A stretch of DNA of 64,000 nucleotides. Origin: Mesorhizobium sp. B4-1-3 (lineage in GTDB: Bacteria > Pseudomonadota > Alphaproteobacteria > Rhizobiales > Rhizobiaceae). A program made the translations under genes and the position numbers. The notes beneath the pieces were generated by a model. That model had not been told where the DNA came from. It searched no databases and saw nothing but the letters and a program-made list of their open reading frames with translations. Positions 1 through 8,502 of this stretch are shown here, piece after piece. Each line of letters begins with the position of its first letter. Positions within the stretch are counted from its first letter, which is position 1. The stretch lies in contig NZ_VFTG01000007.1 in NCBI RefSeq assembly GCF_006439355.1, positions 62,001 to 126,000 of the forward strand, in the 5' to 3' direction.

Positions 1-3
1 TCA

Positions 4-882
4 TCATGAACGGCTATCCTGACGGAACAGCACCTTGCCCAGCGCCTTCATGACCTGATCGGTGATCAGGCCAAGAATGCCGAGCAGAAGGATGTAGCCG
101 ATAATGGTGTTGGTCTGGAAATAGCGCTGCGAGACGGTGATGCGATAGCCGAGCCCGGACGTCGCGGCGACGAGTTCGGCCAGCACGAGCCAGGTCCAGG
201 CCCAGCCCAGGCTGATGCGCAGCGTGTCCCAGATGCCCGGCAAGGCGCTGGGCACCACGATACGCGTCAGGATCTTGCGATCCGGCAGGCCGAGCGTCCT
301 GCCGAGACCGACGAAGTCGGCCGGCACGCGCTTGACGTTGTCCATGATCATCAGCACCTGCTGGAAGAAAGTGCCGATGAAGATGATCAGGAATTTCTGG
401 GCGTCGCTCGTCCCCGCCCACAGGATGGAGAGGGGCACGAAGGCGACCACCGGCATGTAGCGGATGAAATCGACCAGCGGCTCGATCGCCGCTTCCCAGG
501 TCCGGAAGCTGCCGATCAGCACGCCGATCGGAATGGCAAGCACCGAGGCGATGAGAAAGCCAACCGAAATACGGTATATCGAGGCCCTGAGGTCGATGAG
601 CAGCGTGCCGTCGGCCCAGAGCTTGCCGAGCTGTGTCGCCACGCTGGCGGGCGACGGCAGGAAGATCGGCTTGACCAGGCCGAGACCCGTCGCCGCCCAC
701 CATGCCAGGCCGAGGCCAGCAAAGACCGCCACGGCGATGATCAGGAAACGGGAGCGCGCGATGGGAGCGCCGATCCCGGAGGATCTGCGGCGCCGCATCG
801 CCTGCCTGGCGGCAGGTCCCGCTGGCGGACCGGACGGGTTTGCCTTGCCGGCAGGCTCGTCGGGCATCTCGGCGACCGCCAC
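4..882 (-). CDS. ABC transporter permease, SsuC/TauC family
   Basis: Inner-membrane permease of a nitrate/sulfonate/taurine-type ABC importer, 292 aa. After a basic, Pro/Ala-rich N-terminus there are about six hydrophobic segments and a typical EAA-loop region (around LGRTLGLPDRKILTRIVVP) that should contact the ATPase. The frame opens at GTG (880-882); an ATG five codons further in is an equally good start. It begins 7 bp after the stop of the binding-protein gene, so the two form one leftward operon. The ATPase subunit is not in the window and presumably lies just beyond the left edge. The substrate is inferred from the neighbouring HpsN-like gene; sulfonate is favoured over nitrate or aliphatic amides. 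Confidence 0.88.
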   Translation of the reverse strand: MAVAEMPDEPAGKANPSGPPAGPAARQAMRRRRSSGIGAPIARSRFLIIAVAVFAGLGLAWWAATGLGLVKPIFLPSPASVATQLGKLWADGTLLIDLRASIYRISVGFLIASVLAIPIGVLIGSFRTWEAAIEPLVDFIRYMPVVAFVPLSILWAGTSDAQKFLIIFIGTFFQQVLMIMDNVKRVPADFVGLGRTLGLPDRKILTRIVVPSALPGIWDTLRISLGWAWTWLVLAELVAATSGLGYRITVSQRYFQTNTIIGYILLLGILGLITDQVMKALGKVLFRQDSRS

Positions 883-889
883 GGCCGGT

Positions 890-1894
890 CTACTGAGCGG
901 CCTTGACGAAGGCCGGATCGATCATCTGCTCCGGCGTCACGTCGGACTGGAGAAGCCCGGCATTCTTGGCGGCGGCCTCGACGTCGGCGAATGTCTTGGT
1001 GGAAAAATCGCCCGTCAGGGCGTCCTTGTTCTCGGCAAGCGAATAGTAGCGCACGCCATCGAAGGCGGTGTTCAGGTCCTCGACGCTCGAGCCGACCGCC
1101 TTGGAGATTATGGCGCGACCGCCGGGCGTGTCGGCATTGTAGTCCTTGAGCGCGGCATCCCAGGCCTTGATCATGGCAAGCACCTGGCCGGGCCGCGACT
1201 TGATAACCTCGTCGCGCACCACCAGCACATCGCTGATCAGGCCGGGGTCCTCGCCGGCGGTGAATAGAAACTTGACGTCCTTGTTCTGCGCCTTGGCCGC
1301 GGTGAGATAGGGCTCATAAGTGACCGCGACCGGGACGCGGCCGGCGATCAGCGCGCTGCCGGCATCCGCGGCCGGCATCGGCACCGGCTGGACGTCGGCG
1401 ATCGACATGCCGTTCTTGGCGAGAGCGTATTTCAGCAGGATGTCGCTGGTCGTGCCTTCCTCGAAGGCGACCTGCTTGCCCTTGAGATCGGCGATCGAGT
1501 TGACATCCTTGCCGGCGATCATGGCGTCAGCGGTCATCGAGACGTCGAGCAGCAACACGATCTTGACCGGCAGGCCGGCCGCAACCATGCCCATGGCGGT
1601 GTGGGTGGCGATGTTCGCCGCGTCGAGCTGGCCGCTCGCCAGGGCGGCGTTGATATCCTTGTCCTCGGTGAAGTTGACGATCTGGACGTCCGACAGACCG
1701 CTCGCCTTGAACAGGCCCTTGGTTTCGGCGACATGCCACTGGCCGTAGCCCAGCCACGGCTCAATGCCGATCTTGAACGATCCAGCCTCGGGCGTCGCGG
1801 GAATGGCCGTATCGGCCGCGTGGGCCAGCGGGGCGAAGCCAACGATGGCCGCCACCACGAGCGCACGGAATTGTCCTGTGAGGTTACGCATCAT
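890..1894 (-). CDS. ABC transporter substrate-binding protein, SsuA/TauA/NMT1-like
   Basis: Periplasmic solute receptor for the adjacent permease. The reading frame is open up to 2029, but the tandem ATG codons at 1889-1894 give a normal signal peptide (MMRNLTGQF... ending near AHA) and follow an AAGGGGA ribosome site, so I start at 1894. The mature protein begins with a family-typical strand (FKIGIEPWLGYGQWHVAETK) and continues with the two-lobed NMT1/SsuA-like fold. It is the first gene of its operon. A copy of the shared 22-bp motif lies about 160 bp upstream (2056-2077), which places the transporter under the same control as the dehydrogenase genes. The family covers sulfonates, taurine, nitrate and thiamine precursors, so the ligand is an inference from context. 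Confidence 0.87.
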   Translation of the reverse strand: MMRNLTGQFRALVVAAIVGFAPLAHAADTAIPATPEAGSFKIGIEPWLGYGQWHVAETKGLFKASGLSDVQIVNFTEDKDINAALASGQLDAANIATHTAMGMVAAGLPVKIVLLLDVSMTADAMIAGKDVNSIADLKGKQVAFEEGTTSDILLKYALAKNGMSIADVQPVPMPAADAGSALIAGRVPVAVTYEPYLTAAKAQNKDVKFLFTAGEDPGLISDVLVVRDEVIKSRPGQVLAMIKAWDAALKDYNADTPGGRAIISKAVGSSVEDLNTAFDGVRYYSLAENKDALTGDFSTKTFADVEAAAKNAGLLQSDVTPEQMIDPAFVKAAQ

Positions 1895-2055
1895 CTTTGT
1901 TCCCCTTGATGATTCAGAGCGCCTTTTTGAACCAAACTTCCTGTCTGGTGAGAATGCGGCTTCTGCTTCTTGCGGCACTGTGCCTCGGCGTCTTACCTGC
2001 CGCGTCGACGGAAGTGAAACGATATTCAACGTCGGCGACGATGGATGTCAAGCTA

Positions 2056-2077
2056 AAATACATACATGCATATACAA
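2056..2077 (-). promoter_or_regulatory. Putative GntR operator, site 1 of 3
   Basis: Read on the minus strand this matches WWGTATATRCWTGTATRTATWW, shared with sites at 5308-5329 and 6216-6237. The core is nearly palindromic (TATGCATGTA). It is A/T-rich in a GC-rich region and lies between the end of the gntR gene and the binding-protein gene it would control. Assignment to the GntR protein is inferred. Confidence 0.65.
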
Positions 2078-2160
2078 GCTGGAGAGGCTGATTTCTGCGC
2101 TCTTGGCAGCATTTGGGCGGGCTCCAACCAAGCTGGCCAAGAGGAATAGTCCCGGCGGCC

Positions 2161-2892
2161 TCAGGGCTTGCGCGACGGAGAATAGCGGCTGCCGAGCGAG
2201 TAGCGGCTGCCGACATAGGTCAGCTTGCTGATCGTGGCGACGACCGCGCCTGTCCAGGTCCGGCGATGCAGCAGGAGGCAGCAACTGCCGATGTCGATGC
2301 CGAGGTGCCGCGCCGTCTCGGCATCGGCCGAGACAGCGGAAATGATGTGCTCGACCTCGGTCACCGGCGTCTTCTGCATCAGGTAATCGTAGGTCGCCGT
2401 CTTCGAGAAATCCTGCTTGTCGTAGTCGGGTATTAGGCTCGGATTGACGAAGCGCTCTTCCAGTTGCACGGGCACGTCGTTCTCGAAGTTGACGACCACC
2501 GAATGATAGATCGCCGCGCGCTTGGCGAATTCGAAGGACAACGAGAGCTCCTTGGTCGGCATGATCCTTTCGAGGACGAGAACCTCGGAGCGATGCCTGT
2601 TGCCGCGCGCGACGATTTCGGCCGCGATGTTGTTGATCTCGATCAGCGTCGACTGCGGGCGCGGCGGCGCGATGAATGTCCCCACGCCCTGCAACCGGAT
2701 CAGGAAGCCGGCCGAGGTCAATTCCCGCAAGGCGCGGTGGACGGTCATGCGCGATACGCCGAGCGCCGCGACGAATTCATTCTCGGACGGCAGCTTGCTG
2801 TCCTTGCTCCACTTGCCGGTTCCGATATTGGTCAGGATATAGTCCTTGACCTTCTCGTAGAGGGGGCTGGCCGTATCGGGCAAAGTATTCAT
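2161..2892 (-). CDS. GntR/HutC-family transcriptional regulator
   Basis: A 243-aa regulator. Residues 10-75 form the GntR winged helix (SPLYEKVKDYI, LPSENEFVAALGVSRMTVHRAL), and residues 95-235 fit a UTRA ligand-binding domain of the HutC branch. It is the third gene of the leftward unit hpsN-like, zinc alcohol dehydrogenase, gntR, with a 33-bp gap to the dehydrogenase. A copy of the shared 22-bp motif at the head of that unit would make it autoregulated. The C-terminus carries a short tandem duplication (GSRYSLGSRYSPS). Its effector is presumably a substrate or intermediate of the locus. It is the only GntR-type gene here and the obvious candidate to bind the three sites. Confidence 0.9.
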   Translation of the reverse strand: MNTLPDTASPLYEKVKDYILTNIGTGKWSKDSKLPSENEFVAALGVSRMTVHRALRELTSAGFLIRLQGVGTFIAPPRPQSTLIEINNIAAEIVARGNRHRSEVLVLERIMPTKELSLSFEFAKRAAIYHSVVVNFENDVPVQLEERFVNPSLIPDYDKQDFSKTATYDYLMQKTPVTEVEHIISAVSADAETARHLGIDIGSCCLLLHRRTWTGAVVATISKLTYVGSRYSLGSRYSPSRKP

Positions 2893-2925
2893 GCTTCAAA
2901 AGTCCTTCCGGCAAGCTGTCGGAAA

Positions 2926-3948
2926 TCACGTGCCTGTAGGCTGTCGTATCCGGACAATGGTTTTCAAGCCGTCGCCCTGCCCCGCCAAAAGACGCTCATA
3001 GGCGGCGGGAATATCGTCCAGGCCGATCTCGCGATCGATTAGGCTGATCAGCGACCCGGATAGCTCCGCCAGCATACCGATCGCGTCGGGCAGTTCGTCG
3101 GCAAAGGCGTGGCATCCCAGCAGGCCGATCTCGCGTTCGACCAGCATGTTGGGGTCGATGTCGAGGCGGCCGTGGAAAATGCCGACCAGCGCCACGGTGG
3201 CGCCGGAGCCCAGAACATCCAGCAACTGGTTGAGCGCTGCGATGCTGCCGGTGGCCTCGACGGCCGCAAGCAGAGGCGCATCGGCGGTCGCGGCGGCTAT
3301 GGCGTCGCGGTCGAGATCGACGATGGTGGCGCCGGTCACCCGGGCGACGCGCTCGCAGCGCGCCCCGTTGCGATCGGCGATCAGCACCTTGCCTGGGAAC
3401 GTCCGCGACAAGAGCAGCGCCGCCAGGCCGCCGATGGTGCCGCAGCCGACGACAAGCACGCAACCCGCCGTCTTCGGCAGGCGCCGCACGGCATGGAGCG
3501 CCACGGCGAGCGGCTCGGCCATCGCCGCCACCCTTTCGTCGAGCGCGGCGTCGGTGACATGCAGCAGGCGCGCAGGCAGAAGCGCCTCTTCGGCGAAGCC
3601 GCCGTCGCATATTTCGCCGACAAAGCCCAGCGCGGCGCACAGATGCCGCCGGCCCGCGCGGCATTGCTCGCATTCCCCGCACCAGAAACGCGAATCGGCG
3701 ACCACGCGGTCGCCCACGACGACGGTGCCGACGCCCTCGCCCGCGGCCAGCACCGTGCCGGTCAGTTCATGGCCGGCCGTCGACGGCGCGCGGCTTATCC
3801 ACTGGCCGGTGCGGAAATTGTGGAGGTCGGAACCGCAAATACCGGCCGCATCGACACGTAGCTTCACCCAGCCCGGCTCAGGGGCCCCTGGCGCGGCGAT
3901 GTCCTCGACGCGCAGGTCCCCGGGGCCATGGAGTCTGACGGCCTTCAT
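2926..3948 (-). CDS. Zinc-dependent medium-chain alcohol dehydrogenase
   Basis: A 340-aa MDR-family NAD(P)-dependent dehydrogenase. Visible are the catalytic zinc residues (Cys38 in GICGSD, His60-Glu61 in GHE), the four-cysteine structural-zinc lobe (CGECEQC...HLC) and a Rossmann nucleotide motif (VVGCGTIGGLAA). It starts 12 bp after the HpsN-like gene, in the same operon. Known degradation of 2,3-dihydroxypropane-1-sulfonate uses HpsN plus two further dehydrogenases, HpsO and HpsP, that interconvert the C2 enantiomers. This gene and the SDR at 5384 are natural candidates for those steps. A general polyol or threonine-like dehydrogenase role cannot be excluded. Confidence 0.87.
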   Translation of the reverse strand: MKAVRLHGPGDLRVEDIAAPGAPEPGWVKLRVDAAGICGSDLHNFRTGQWISRAPSTAGHELTGTVLAAGEGVGTVVVGDRVVADSRFWCGECEQCRAGRRHLCAALGFVGEICDGGFAEEALLPARLLHVTDAALDERVAAMAEPLAVALHAVRRLPKTAGCVLVVGCGTIGGLAALLLSRTFPGKVLIADRNGARCERVARVTGATIVDLDRDAIAAATADAPLLAAVEATGSIAALNQLLDVLGSGATVALVGIFHGRLDIDPNMLVEREIGLLGCHAFADELPDAIGMLAELSGSLISLIDREIGLDDIPAAYERLLAGQGDGLKTIVRIRQPTGT

Positions 3949-3960
3949 CGTGCCGGTCCG

Positions 3961-5283
3961 TCAGGCGTCGAGATAGCGGTCGCGGATTTCCGAGACCGCG
4001 TTCTCATGCGAGCTGAACCCCTCATAGCGCGCGAGCCTGCGGGCATGGCCGGCAAGCTCCGGATACGCGGCCGAGGTCACATAGCCGACCGACGAGCGCT
4101 TGAGGAAATCCGTCACCGAAAGCGGCCCGTAGGTGCGCGCCCAGCGGCTGGTTGGCAGCACCGCATTCGGCCCGAGGACGAAGTTGGCGAGCGTCACCGG
4201 CGTGTGCGGGCCCATGAGGATCTCGGCCGCCTCGGTGATGTGGCCGAGATGCGCGAACGGCTCCCTGGACAGGATCTCGAGGTGTTCGGGCGCATAGTCG
4301 TTGATGAAGCGGTAGCTGTCCTCCAGCGATGCGGTCAGCACGATGCCGCCGCGCTTGCCGGTCAGCACCGCGCGCGAAAACTCGACCCGCTGCTCGCTCA
4401 TACGGGACCAGTGCTCGGGAAGTGCCGCCAGGGCCGCGTCGGCGACCTTGCGGCTGTGCGTGACGAGATAGGCGGAGGAATCCGGTCCGTGCTCGGCCTC
4501 GATCAGAAGGTCGAGCGCGGCGAGACCGCCGTCGACGCTGTCGTCGGCAAAGATGATCGCTTCCGACGGACCGGCTGGAAGGCCGGTGTCGATGATCGAG
4601 GAGAGCAGGCTCTTTGCAGCCACGACCCAGGGGCTGCCCGGCCCGACGATCTTGAGCGCGGGCTTCACCGTCTCGGTGCCGTAGGCAACGGCCGCAACGG
4701 CATGCGCGCCGCCGCATTTGTAGACAGTCTCGACCCCGGCGAGCCGGGCGGCGACCAGGGTCGCGGCATCGACGGAACCGTCCGCGGTCGGCGGCGTCAC
4801 GATGGCGATCCGCGGCACGCCGGCGATGACGGCCGGAACCGAGGTCATCATCGTCACCGACGGGAAAGCGCCCTTGCCGCGCGGAACGTAGAGCGCGACC
4901 GAGGCGATCGGCGTGTAGCGGTCGCCGGCATAGGCGCCGGGACGGACCTCCTTGAGCCACATCGTCTCAGGACGCTGCTCCTCATGGAAATGCCTGATGT
5001 TTGCGATGCCGTACCGGATGCTGTCGATGACATCCTTGTCGACCTTGCCGAAGGCAGCATCGAACTCCGCTTCCGAAACCTTCAGACTGCCCGCGGCCAC
5101 ATCGGCCTTGTCCAGATCCCTGACGAAGCGGAGCAAGGCCGCGTCGCCTTCCGTCCTGACCGCCTCGAGGATCGGGCGGACCTTTTCGACGAAGACCGAG
5201 AGATCGGCTTCGGCCCGCTTCAGCAGGCTCGCCCGCTGTTCGGCGCTGGCGGATGAGAGGTCGTGGAAGCTGACGTCGGACAT
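3961..5283 (-). CDS. hpsN: HisD-family dehydrogenase, probable sulfopropanediol 3-dehydrogenase
   Basis: A 440-aa protein of the histidinol dehydrogenase fold. The catalytic Glu-His pair is present (Glu333-His334 in YAPEHLE), as are His265 (AEHGPDS) and a C-terminal His426 at the position of the HisD zinc ligand. Two other HisD zinc ligands are replaced: E. coli Gln259 aligns with Glu262 and Asp360 with Asn367. That argues against a true hisD. The context (GntR regulator, alcohol dehydrogenase, SDR, sulfonate-type ABC transporter) matches HpsN, which oxidises (R)-2,3-dihydroxypropane-1-sulfonate to (R)-sulfolactate with NAD. It heads the operon hpsN-ADH-gntR. The symbol rests on context plus divergence from HisD, not on a database search. 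Confidence 0.75.
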   Translation of the reverse strand: MSDVSFHDLSSASAEQRASLLKRAEADLSVFVEKVRPILEAVRTEGDAALLRFVRDLDKADVAAGSLKVSEAEFDAAFGKVDKDVIDSIRYGIANIRHFHEEQRPETMWLKEVRPGAYAGDRYTPIASVALYVPRGKGAFPSVTMMTSVPAVIAGVPRIAIVTPPTADGSVDAATLVAARLAGVETVYKCGGAHAVAAVAYGTETVKPALKIVGPGSPWVVAAKSLLSSIIDTGLPAGPSEAIIFADDSVDGGLAALDLLIEAEHGPDSSAYLVTHSRKVADAALAALPEHWSRMSEQRVEFSRAVLTGKRGGIVLTASLEDSYRFINDYAPEHLEILSREPFAHLGHITEAAEILMGPHTPVTLANFVLGPNAVLPTSRWARTYGPLSVTDFLKRSSVGYVTSAAYPELAGHARRLARYEGFSSHENAVSEIRDRYLDA

Positions 5284-5307
5284 GGCTGCTCCTCAGAAAC
5301 GCGGGAA

Positions 5308-5329
5308 AAGTATATACATGTATGTATAA
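5308..5329 (+). promoter_or_regulatory. Putative GntR operator, site 2 of 3
   Basis: A/T-rich near-palindrome centred on ACATGT, 25 bp upstream of the hpsN-like start codon and downstream of the SDR gene. It matches the consensus GTATATRCWTGTATRTAT shared with 2056-2077 and 6216-6237. Lying this close to the start codon, it would suit a repressor. Confidence 0.7.
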
Positions 5330-5383
5330 TGGTCGCCAGCATTTTTCCGTGCCCGGCCGCCAGGCTGGCCATCGCAGGCCGCG

Positions 5384-6157
5384 TCAGATCGAGGCAAGAA
5401 AGCCCCCGTCCACCGGAAAGGACTGACCGGTGATGTAGGCAGAGGCGTCCGAGGCCAGGAACACCGCGATTCCGTGCAGATCCGAAAGGTCGCCGAAACG
5501 ATGCTGCGGTATCTTGGCGAGCATCGATTGCTGCCACGCCTCGTCGGCGTAGAACACTTCCGTCATCGCCGTCCTGAAATAGCCGGGCGCAATGGCGTTC
5601 ACCCTGATCCCGAGACCCGCCCATTCCGCCGCCAGCGCCCGCGTCATGCCGAGCAGGCCCGACTTCGACGAGCCGTAAGGCACGGCCGTGGGTATGCCGA
5701 CTTCGGAGGTCAGCGAGCACAGGTTGATGATGGCGCCGGGCCGACCGGCGTCGCGCATGTGGCGGGCGGCGGCCTGGGCGCAGAAGAAGGCGCCCTTGAG
5801 ATTGGTGTCGACGATCCGGTCCCAGAGCGCTTCATCGACATCGAGCGAAGGCCTGACCTCTTCCATGCCGGCATTGTTGACCAGTATATCAAGGCCGCCT
5901 AGCAGGTCAGCGGCCTCGGTGGTCGCGGCACGGCAGCGGGCGACGTCGGTGACGTCCAGGGCAATGGCATGCGCAACCCCGCCGGCGGCCCGGATCGCCG
6001 CCGTCGTCTCCTGCAGCGAAGCAAGGCTGCGCGCCGTGACGGCGACAGCGGCGCCGGCCGCGCTCAGCGCCTCGGCGATGTCGCGCCCAATGCCGCGGCT
6101 GGCGCCGGTGACGAGCGCCTTCCTGCCCGACAAGTCGAAGAGGGAAGCATTGCGCAT
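5384..6157 (-). CDS. Short-chain dehydrogenase/reductase
   Basis: A 257-aa classical SDR. It has the TGASRGIG cofactor motif (17-24), NNAG in the central strand, a catalytic Ser-Tyr-Lys arrangement (LCSLTSEVG...YGSSK) and the usual C-terminal ITGQSFPVDGG. It forms its own leftward unit, 100 bp before the hpsN-like gene, and carries its own copy of the shared operator 58 bp upstream of its ATG. Together with the zinc dehydrogenase it makes the pair of extra dehydrogenases expected beside HpsN. The fold alone does not define the substrate. Confidence 0.88.
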   Translation of the reverse strand: MRNASLFDLSGRKALVTGASRGIGRDIAEALSAAGAAVAVTARSLASLQETTAAIRAAGGVAHAIALDVTDVARCRAATTEAADLLGGLDILVNNAGMEEVRPSLDVDEALWDRIVDTNLKGAFFCAQAAARHMRDAGRPGAIINLCSLTSEVGIPTAVPYGSSKSGLLGMTRALAAEWAGLGIRVNAIAPGYFRTAMTEVFYADEAWQQSMLAKIPQHRFGDLSDLHGIAVFLASDASAYITGQSFPVDGGFLASI

Positions 6158-6215
6158 GTCGATCCTCCTTGGCCTTGCCGGCCTGCCCTCGCCGGCGAGA
6201 TTAACCGATACTTGA

Positions 6216-6237
6216 TTATATATACAAGCATATACAA
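6216..6237 (-). promoter_or_regulatory. Putative GntR operator, site 3 of 3
   Basis: On the minus strand it reads as the shared consensus (GTATATGCTTGTATATAT core), 58 bp upstream of the SDR start. This 197-bp gap between the SDR and the oxidoreductase gene holds no gene that I can see. Confidence 0.68.
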
Positions 6238-6354
6238 ATGACTTTGGGTGTCGCAGTGAACAGCCGACCGCGGGGAACGCGCTGGCCGCAACCGATACCG
6301 CAACCCTGTACGGCGTTTTTCCTGTCGGCGCGATTTCGAGCCGCGGCCTGTCGG

Positions 6355-8400
6355 TCAGATCCTGATCCCGAACCGGATGCCGTCATAGATGGCGGCGTGG
6401 ATGTTGCGCGAGGCGACCGCGTCGCCGATGCGAAATAACACAAAGCCACCTTCGGCATTGCGCGCGGGGAAAATGTCGCCGCCGTTCACCAGGCGCTCAT
6501 AGTCGACCGCGCCGCCATTCTTCGACAGAGGTTTGAGAGCAAGGTAGAGGTCATCGAGCGGCGCCGTGCCATGCTCGACCACCACCTGGTCGACGCGCCG
6601 CTCGCCGCGCCAGCCATCGGCGAAGTCCGAGGCCAGCTCGGCGACGAGCTGGTTGCCCTCACGCCGCACCGAACGCAGGCGGGTGTTGATGGTGACGGTG
6701 ACGCCTTTCTCGTGGAAGGCACGCATATACGGCACGTGGTTCATGCCGCCCATTTCCGGCGCGAAGAAGCGCTCCGGCGAGACCAGCTCCAGCTTCGAGC
6801 CGCTGTTGGCGATGAGTTCGGCGGCGCCCATGCCCTGATGGCCGCCATTGTCGTCATAGAGCAGCACGTTCTCGGCCGGCTTGACGCTGCCGGCCATGAT
6901 GTCCCAGCTCGAGGTCACAAGATTGTCACCGGCCGTCAGCGGCGGGTTCTGCGGCATGCCGCCCGTCGCCACGATAACCACGTCCGGCGCCAGCGCCAGC
7001 ACGTTGTCCTTCTCGGCCCAGGTGTCGTAGCGGATCTCGACGCCGAGGCGATCGAGCTCGGCCAGCCGCCAGTCTATGATGCCGATCAGTTCCTTGCGGC
7101 GCGGGTTCTGAGTGGCGAGCCTCACCTGACCGCCTGCCTGGCTGGAGGCTTCGAGCACGGTCACCTGGTGCCCGCGTTCGGCCGCGACGCGCGCCGCTTC
7201 CAGGCCGCCGGCCCCCGCGCCCACCACCACGACTTTCTTCTTCGGTCCTTCGCTCTTGGCAATGATGTGCGGAATCGTCGCTTCGCGACCGGTCGCGGCG
7301 TTGTGGACGCACAGCGCCTCTCCGCCTTCATAGATGCGGTCGAGGCAATAGGTTGCGCCCACGCAAGGGCGGATCTCGTGCTCGCGGCCTTCCATCACCT
7401 TCTTGACGATATGCGGGTCGGCGATATGGGCGCGCGTCATGCCGACCATGTCGAGCTTGCCGGTGGCGATGGCGTGGCGCGCTGTGGCGACATCGGAGAT
7501 GCGCGCCGCATGGAAGGTCGGAAACTTCGTCGCGGCCCGCACCTCGCCGGCGAAATCGAGATGCGGCGAGGAGCGCATGCCGGTCACCGGGATGACCTTG
7601 GTCAGCGACGCATCGGTCTCGATCGTGCCGCGGATGATGTTCAAGAAATCGACCTTGCCGGACGAGGCCAAGCGCCTGGCGATCTCGACGCCCATTTCCT
7701 TCGAGATGCCGTTTTCCACATCCTCGTCGGCGACCATGCGGATGCCGACGATAAATTCATCGCCTATGGCGGCGCGCACGGCGTCCAGCACCATGTCGGT
7801 GAAGCGCAGCCGGTTGTCGAGCGAGCCGCCGAACTCGTCGTCGCGATGGTTGGTGAGCGGCGACCAGAAGCCGTCCATCAGATGTCCATAGGATTCGAAC
7901 TCGATGCCGTCGAGACCAGCCGCCTGGCAGCGCTGGGCGGCCGCGGCATAGTCGGCGACGATGCGCTCGATGTCCCAGTCCTCGATGGTTTTCGGAAAGG
8001 CGCGATGCGCCGGCTCACGCACCGGCGAGGCCGAAAGCACCGGCAGCCAGTCGGCCTTGTTCCAGCCGGTGCGACGGCCGAGATGGGTGATCTGGATCAT
8101 CACCTTGCAGTCGTGCTCGTGGCAAGAATCCGCCAGTTCGGCGAGCCACGGCACGATGCGGTCGTCATAGAGGTGTAGATTGCCGAAGGCGGCCGGGCTG
8201 TCGCGCGAGACGATGGCCGAACCCGCGGTCATGGTCAGCGCCATGCCGCCCTTGGCCTTCTCGGCATGGTAGAGCCGGTAGCGCTCCTTCGGCATGCCGT
8301 CCTCGGAATAGGCCGGTTCATGGCTGGTCGACATCACCCGGTTCTTCAGCGTCAGGTGCTTGAGCTGGTAAGGTTGGAGAAGCGGGTCGTTGCTGGTCAT
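6355..8400 (-). CDS. FMN/FAD oxidoreductase, dimethylglycine/trimethylamine dehydrogenase-like
   Basis: A 681-aa two-part enzyme. Residues 1-370 form an old-yellow-enzyme TIM barrel (FMN), and residues 385-680 form an FAD/NAD-binding domain opening with VVVGAGAGGLEAA (391-403). The architecture is that of trimethylamine dehydrogenase, 2,4-dienoyl-CoA reductase and the DgcA/N-methylproline demethylase enzymes that strip N-methyl groups from betaine derivatives. The iron-sulfur motif is incomplete: Cys346, Cys352 and Cys364 are present, but the fourth expected position (349) is Ala. Motif text such as CLDRIYEGGEALC looks DgcA-like to me, so an N-demethylase is my preferred call. It is transcribed toward the sulfonate locus without sharing an obvious operator. 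Confidence 0.8.
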   Translation of the reverse strand: MTSNDPLLQPYQLKHLTLKNRVMSTSHEPAYSEDGMPKERYRLYHAEKAKGGMALTMTAGSAIVSRDSPAAFGNLHLYDDRIVPWLAELADSCHEHDCKVMIQITHLGRRTGWNKADWLPVLSASPVREPAHRAFPKTIEDWDIERIVADYAAAAQRCQAAGLDGIEFESYGHLMDGFWSPLTNHRDDEFGGSLDNRLRFTDMVLDAVRAAIGDEFIVGIRMVADEDVENGISKEMGVEIARRLASSGKVDFLNIIRGTIETDASLTKVIPVTGMRSSPHLDFAGEVRAATKFPTFHAARISDVATARHAIATGKLDMVGMTRAHIADPHIVKKVMEGREHEIRPCVGATYCLDRIYEGGEALCVHNAATGREATIPHIIAKSEGPKKKVVVVGAGAGGLEAARVAAERGHQVTVLEASSQAGGQVRLATQNPRRKELIGIIDWRLAELDRLGVEIRYDTWAEKDNVLALAPDVVIVATGGMPQNPPLTAGDNLVTSSWDIMAGSVKPAENVLLYDDNGGHQGMGAAELIANSGSKLELVSPERFFAPEMGGMNHVPYMRAFHEKGVTVTINTRLRSVRREGNQLVAELASDFADGWRGERRVDQVVVEHGTAPLDDLYLALKPLSKNGGAVDYERLVNGGDIFPARNAEGGFVLFRIGDAVASRNIHAAIYDGIRFGIRI

Positions 8401-8459
8401 TGTCTTCCTGCCGTTTCAAATTGTGCGGGAGCGAGCGCTCCCGCTTCCATTTCACGCAT

Positions 8460-8502
8460 CGGATTCATCCGAAAACCGCTGCGCACTTTTCGGTCCGATG
8501 CT
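8460..8502. repeat. Intergenic palindromic repeat, CCGAAAACCG family (degenerate)
   Basis: Contains CCGAAAACCGCTGCGCAC and TTTTCGG. It is a diverged relative of the element at 12172-12219. The rest of the 217-bp gap before queF shows no gene and no recognisable preQ1 riboswitch. Confidence 0.6.

Noticed and set aside
3961..5283. Biosynthetic histidinol dehydrogenase (hisD)
   Set aside because: No his genes are nearby, two zinc-ligand positions differ, and the catabolic context fits HpsN better.
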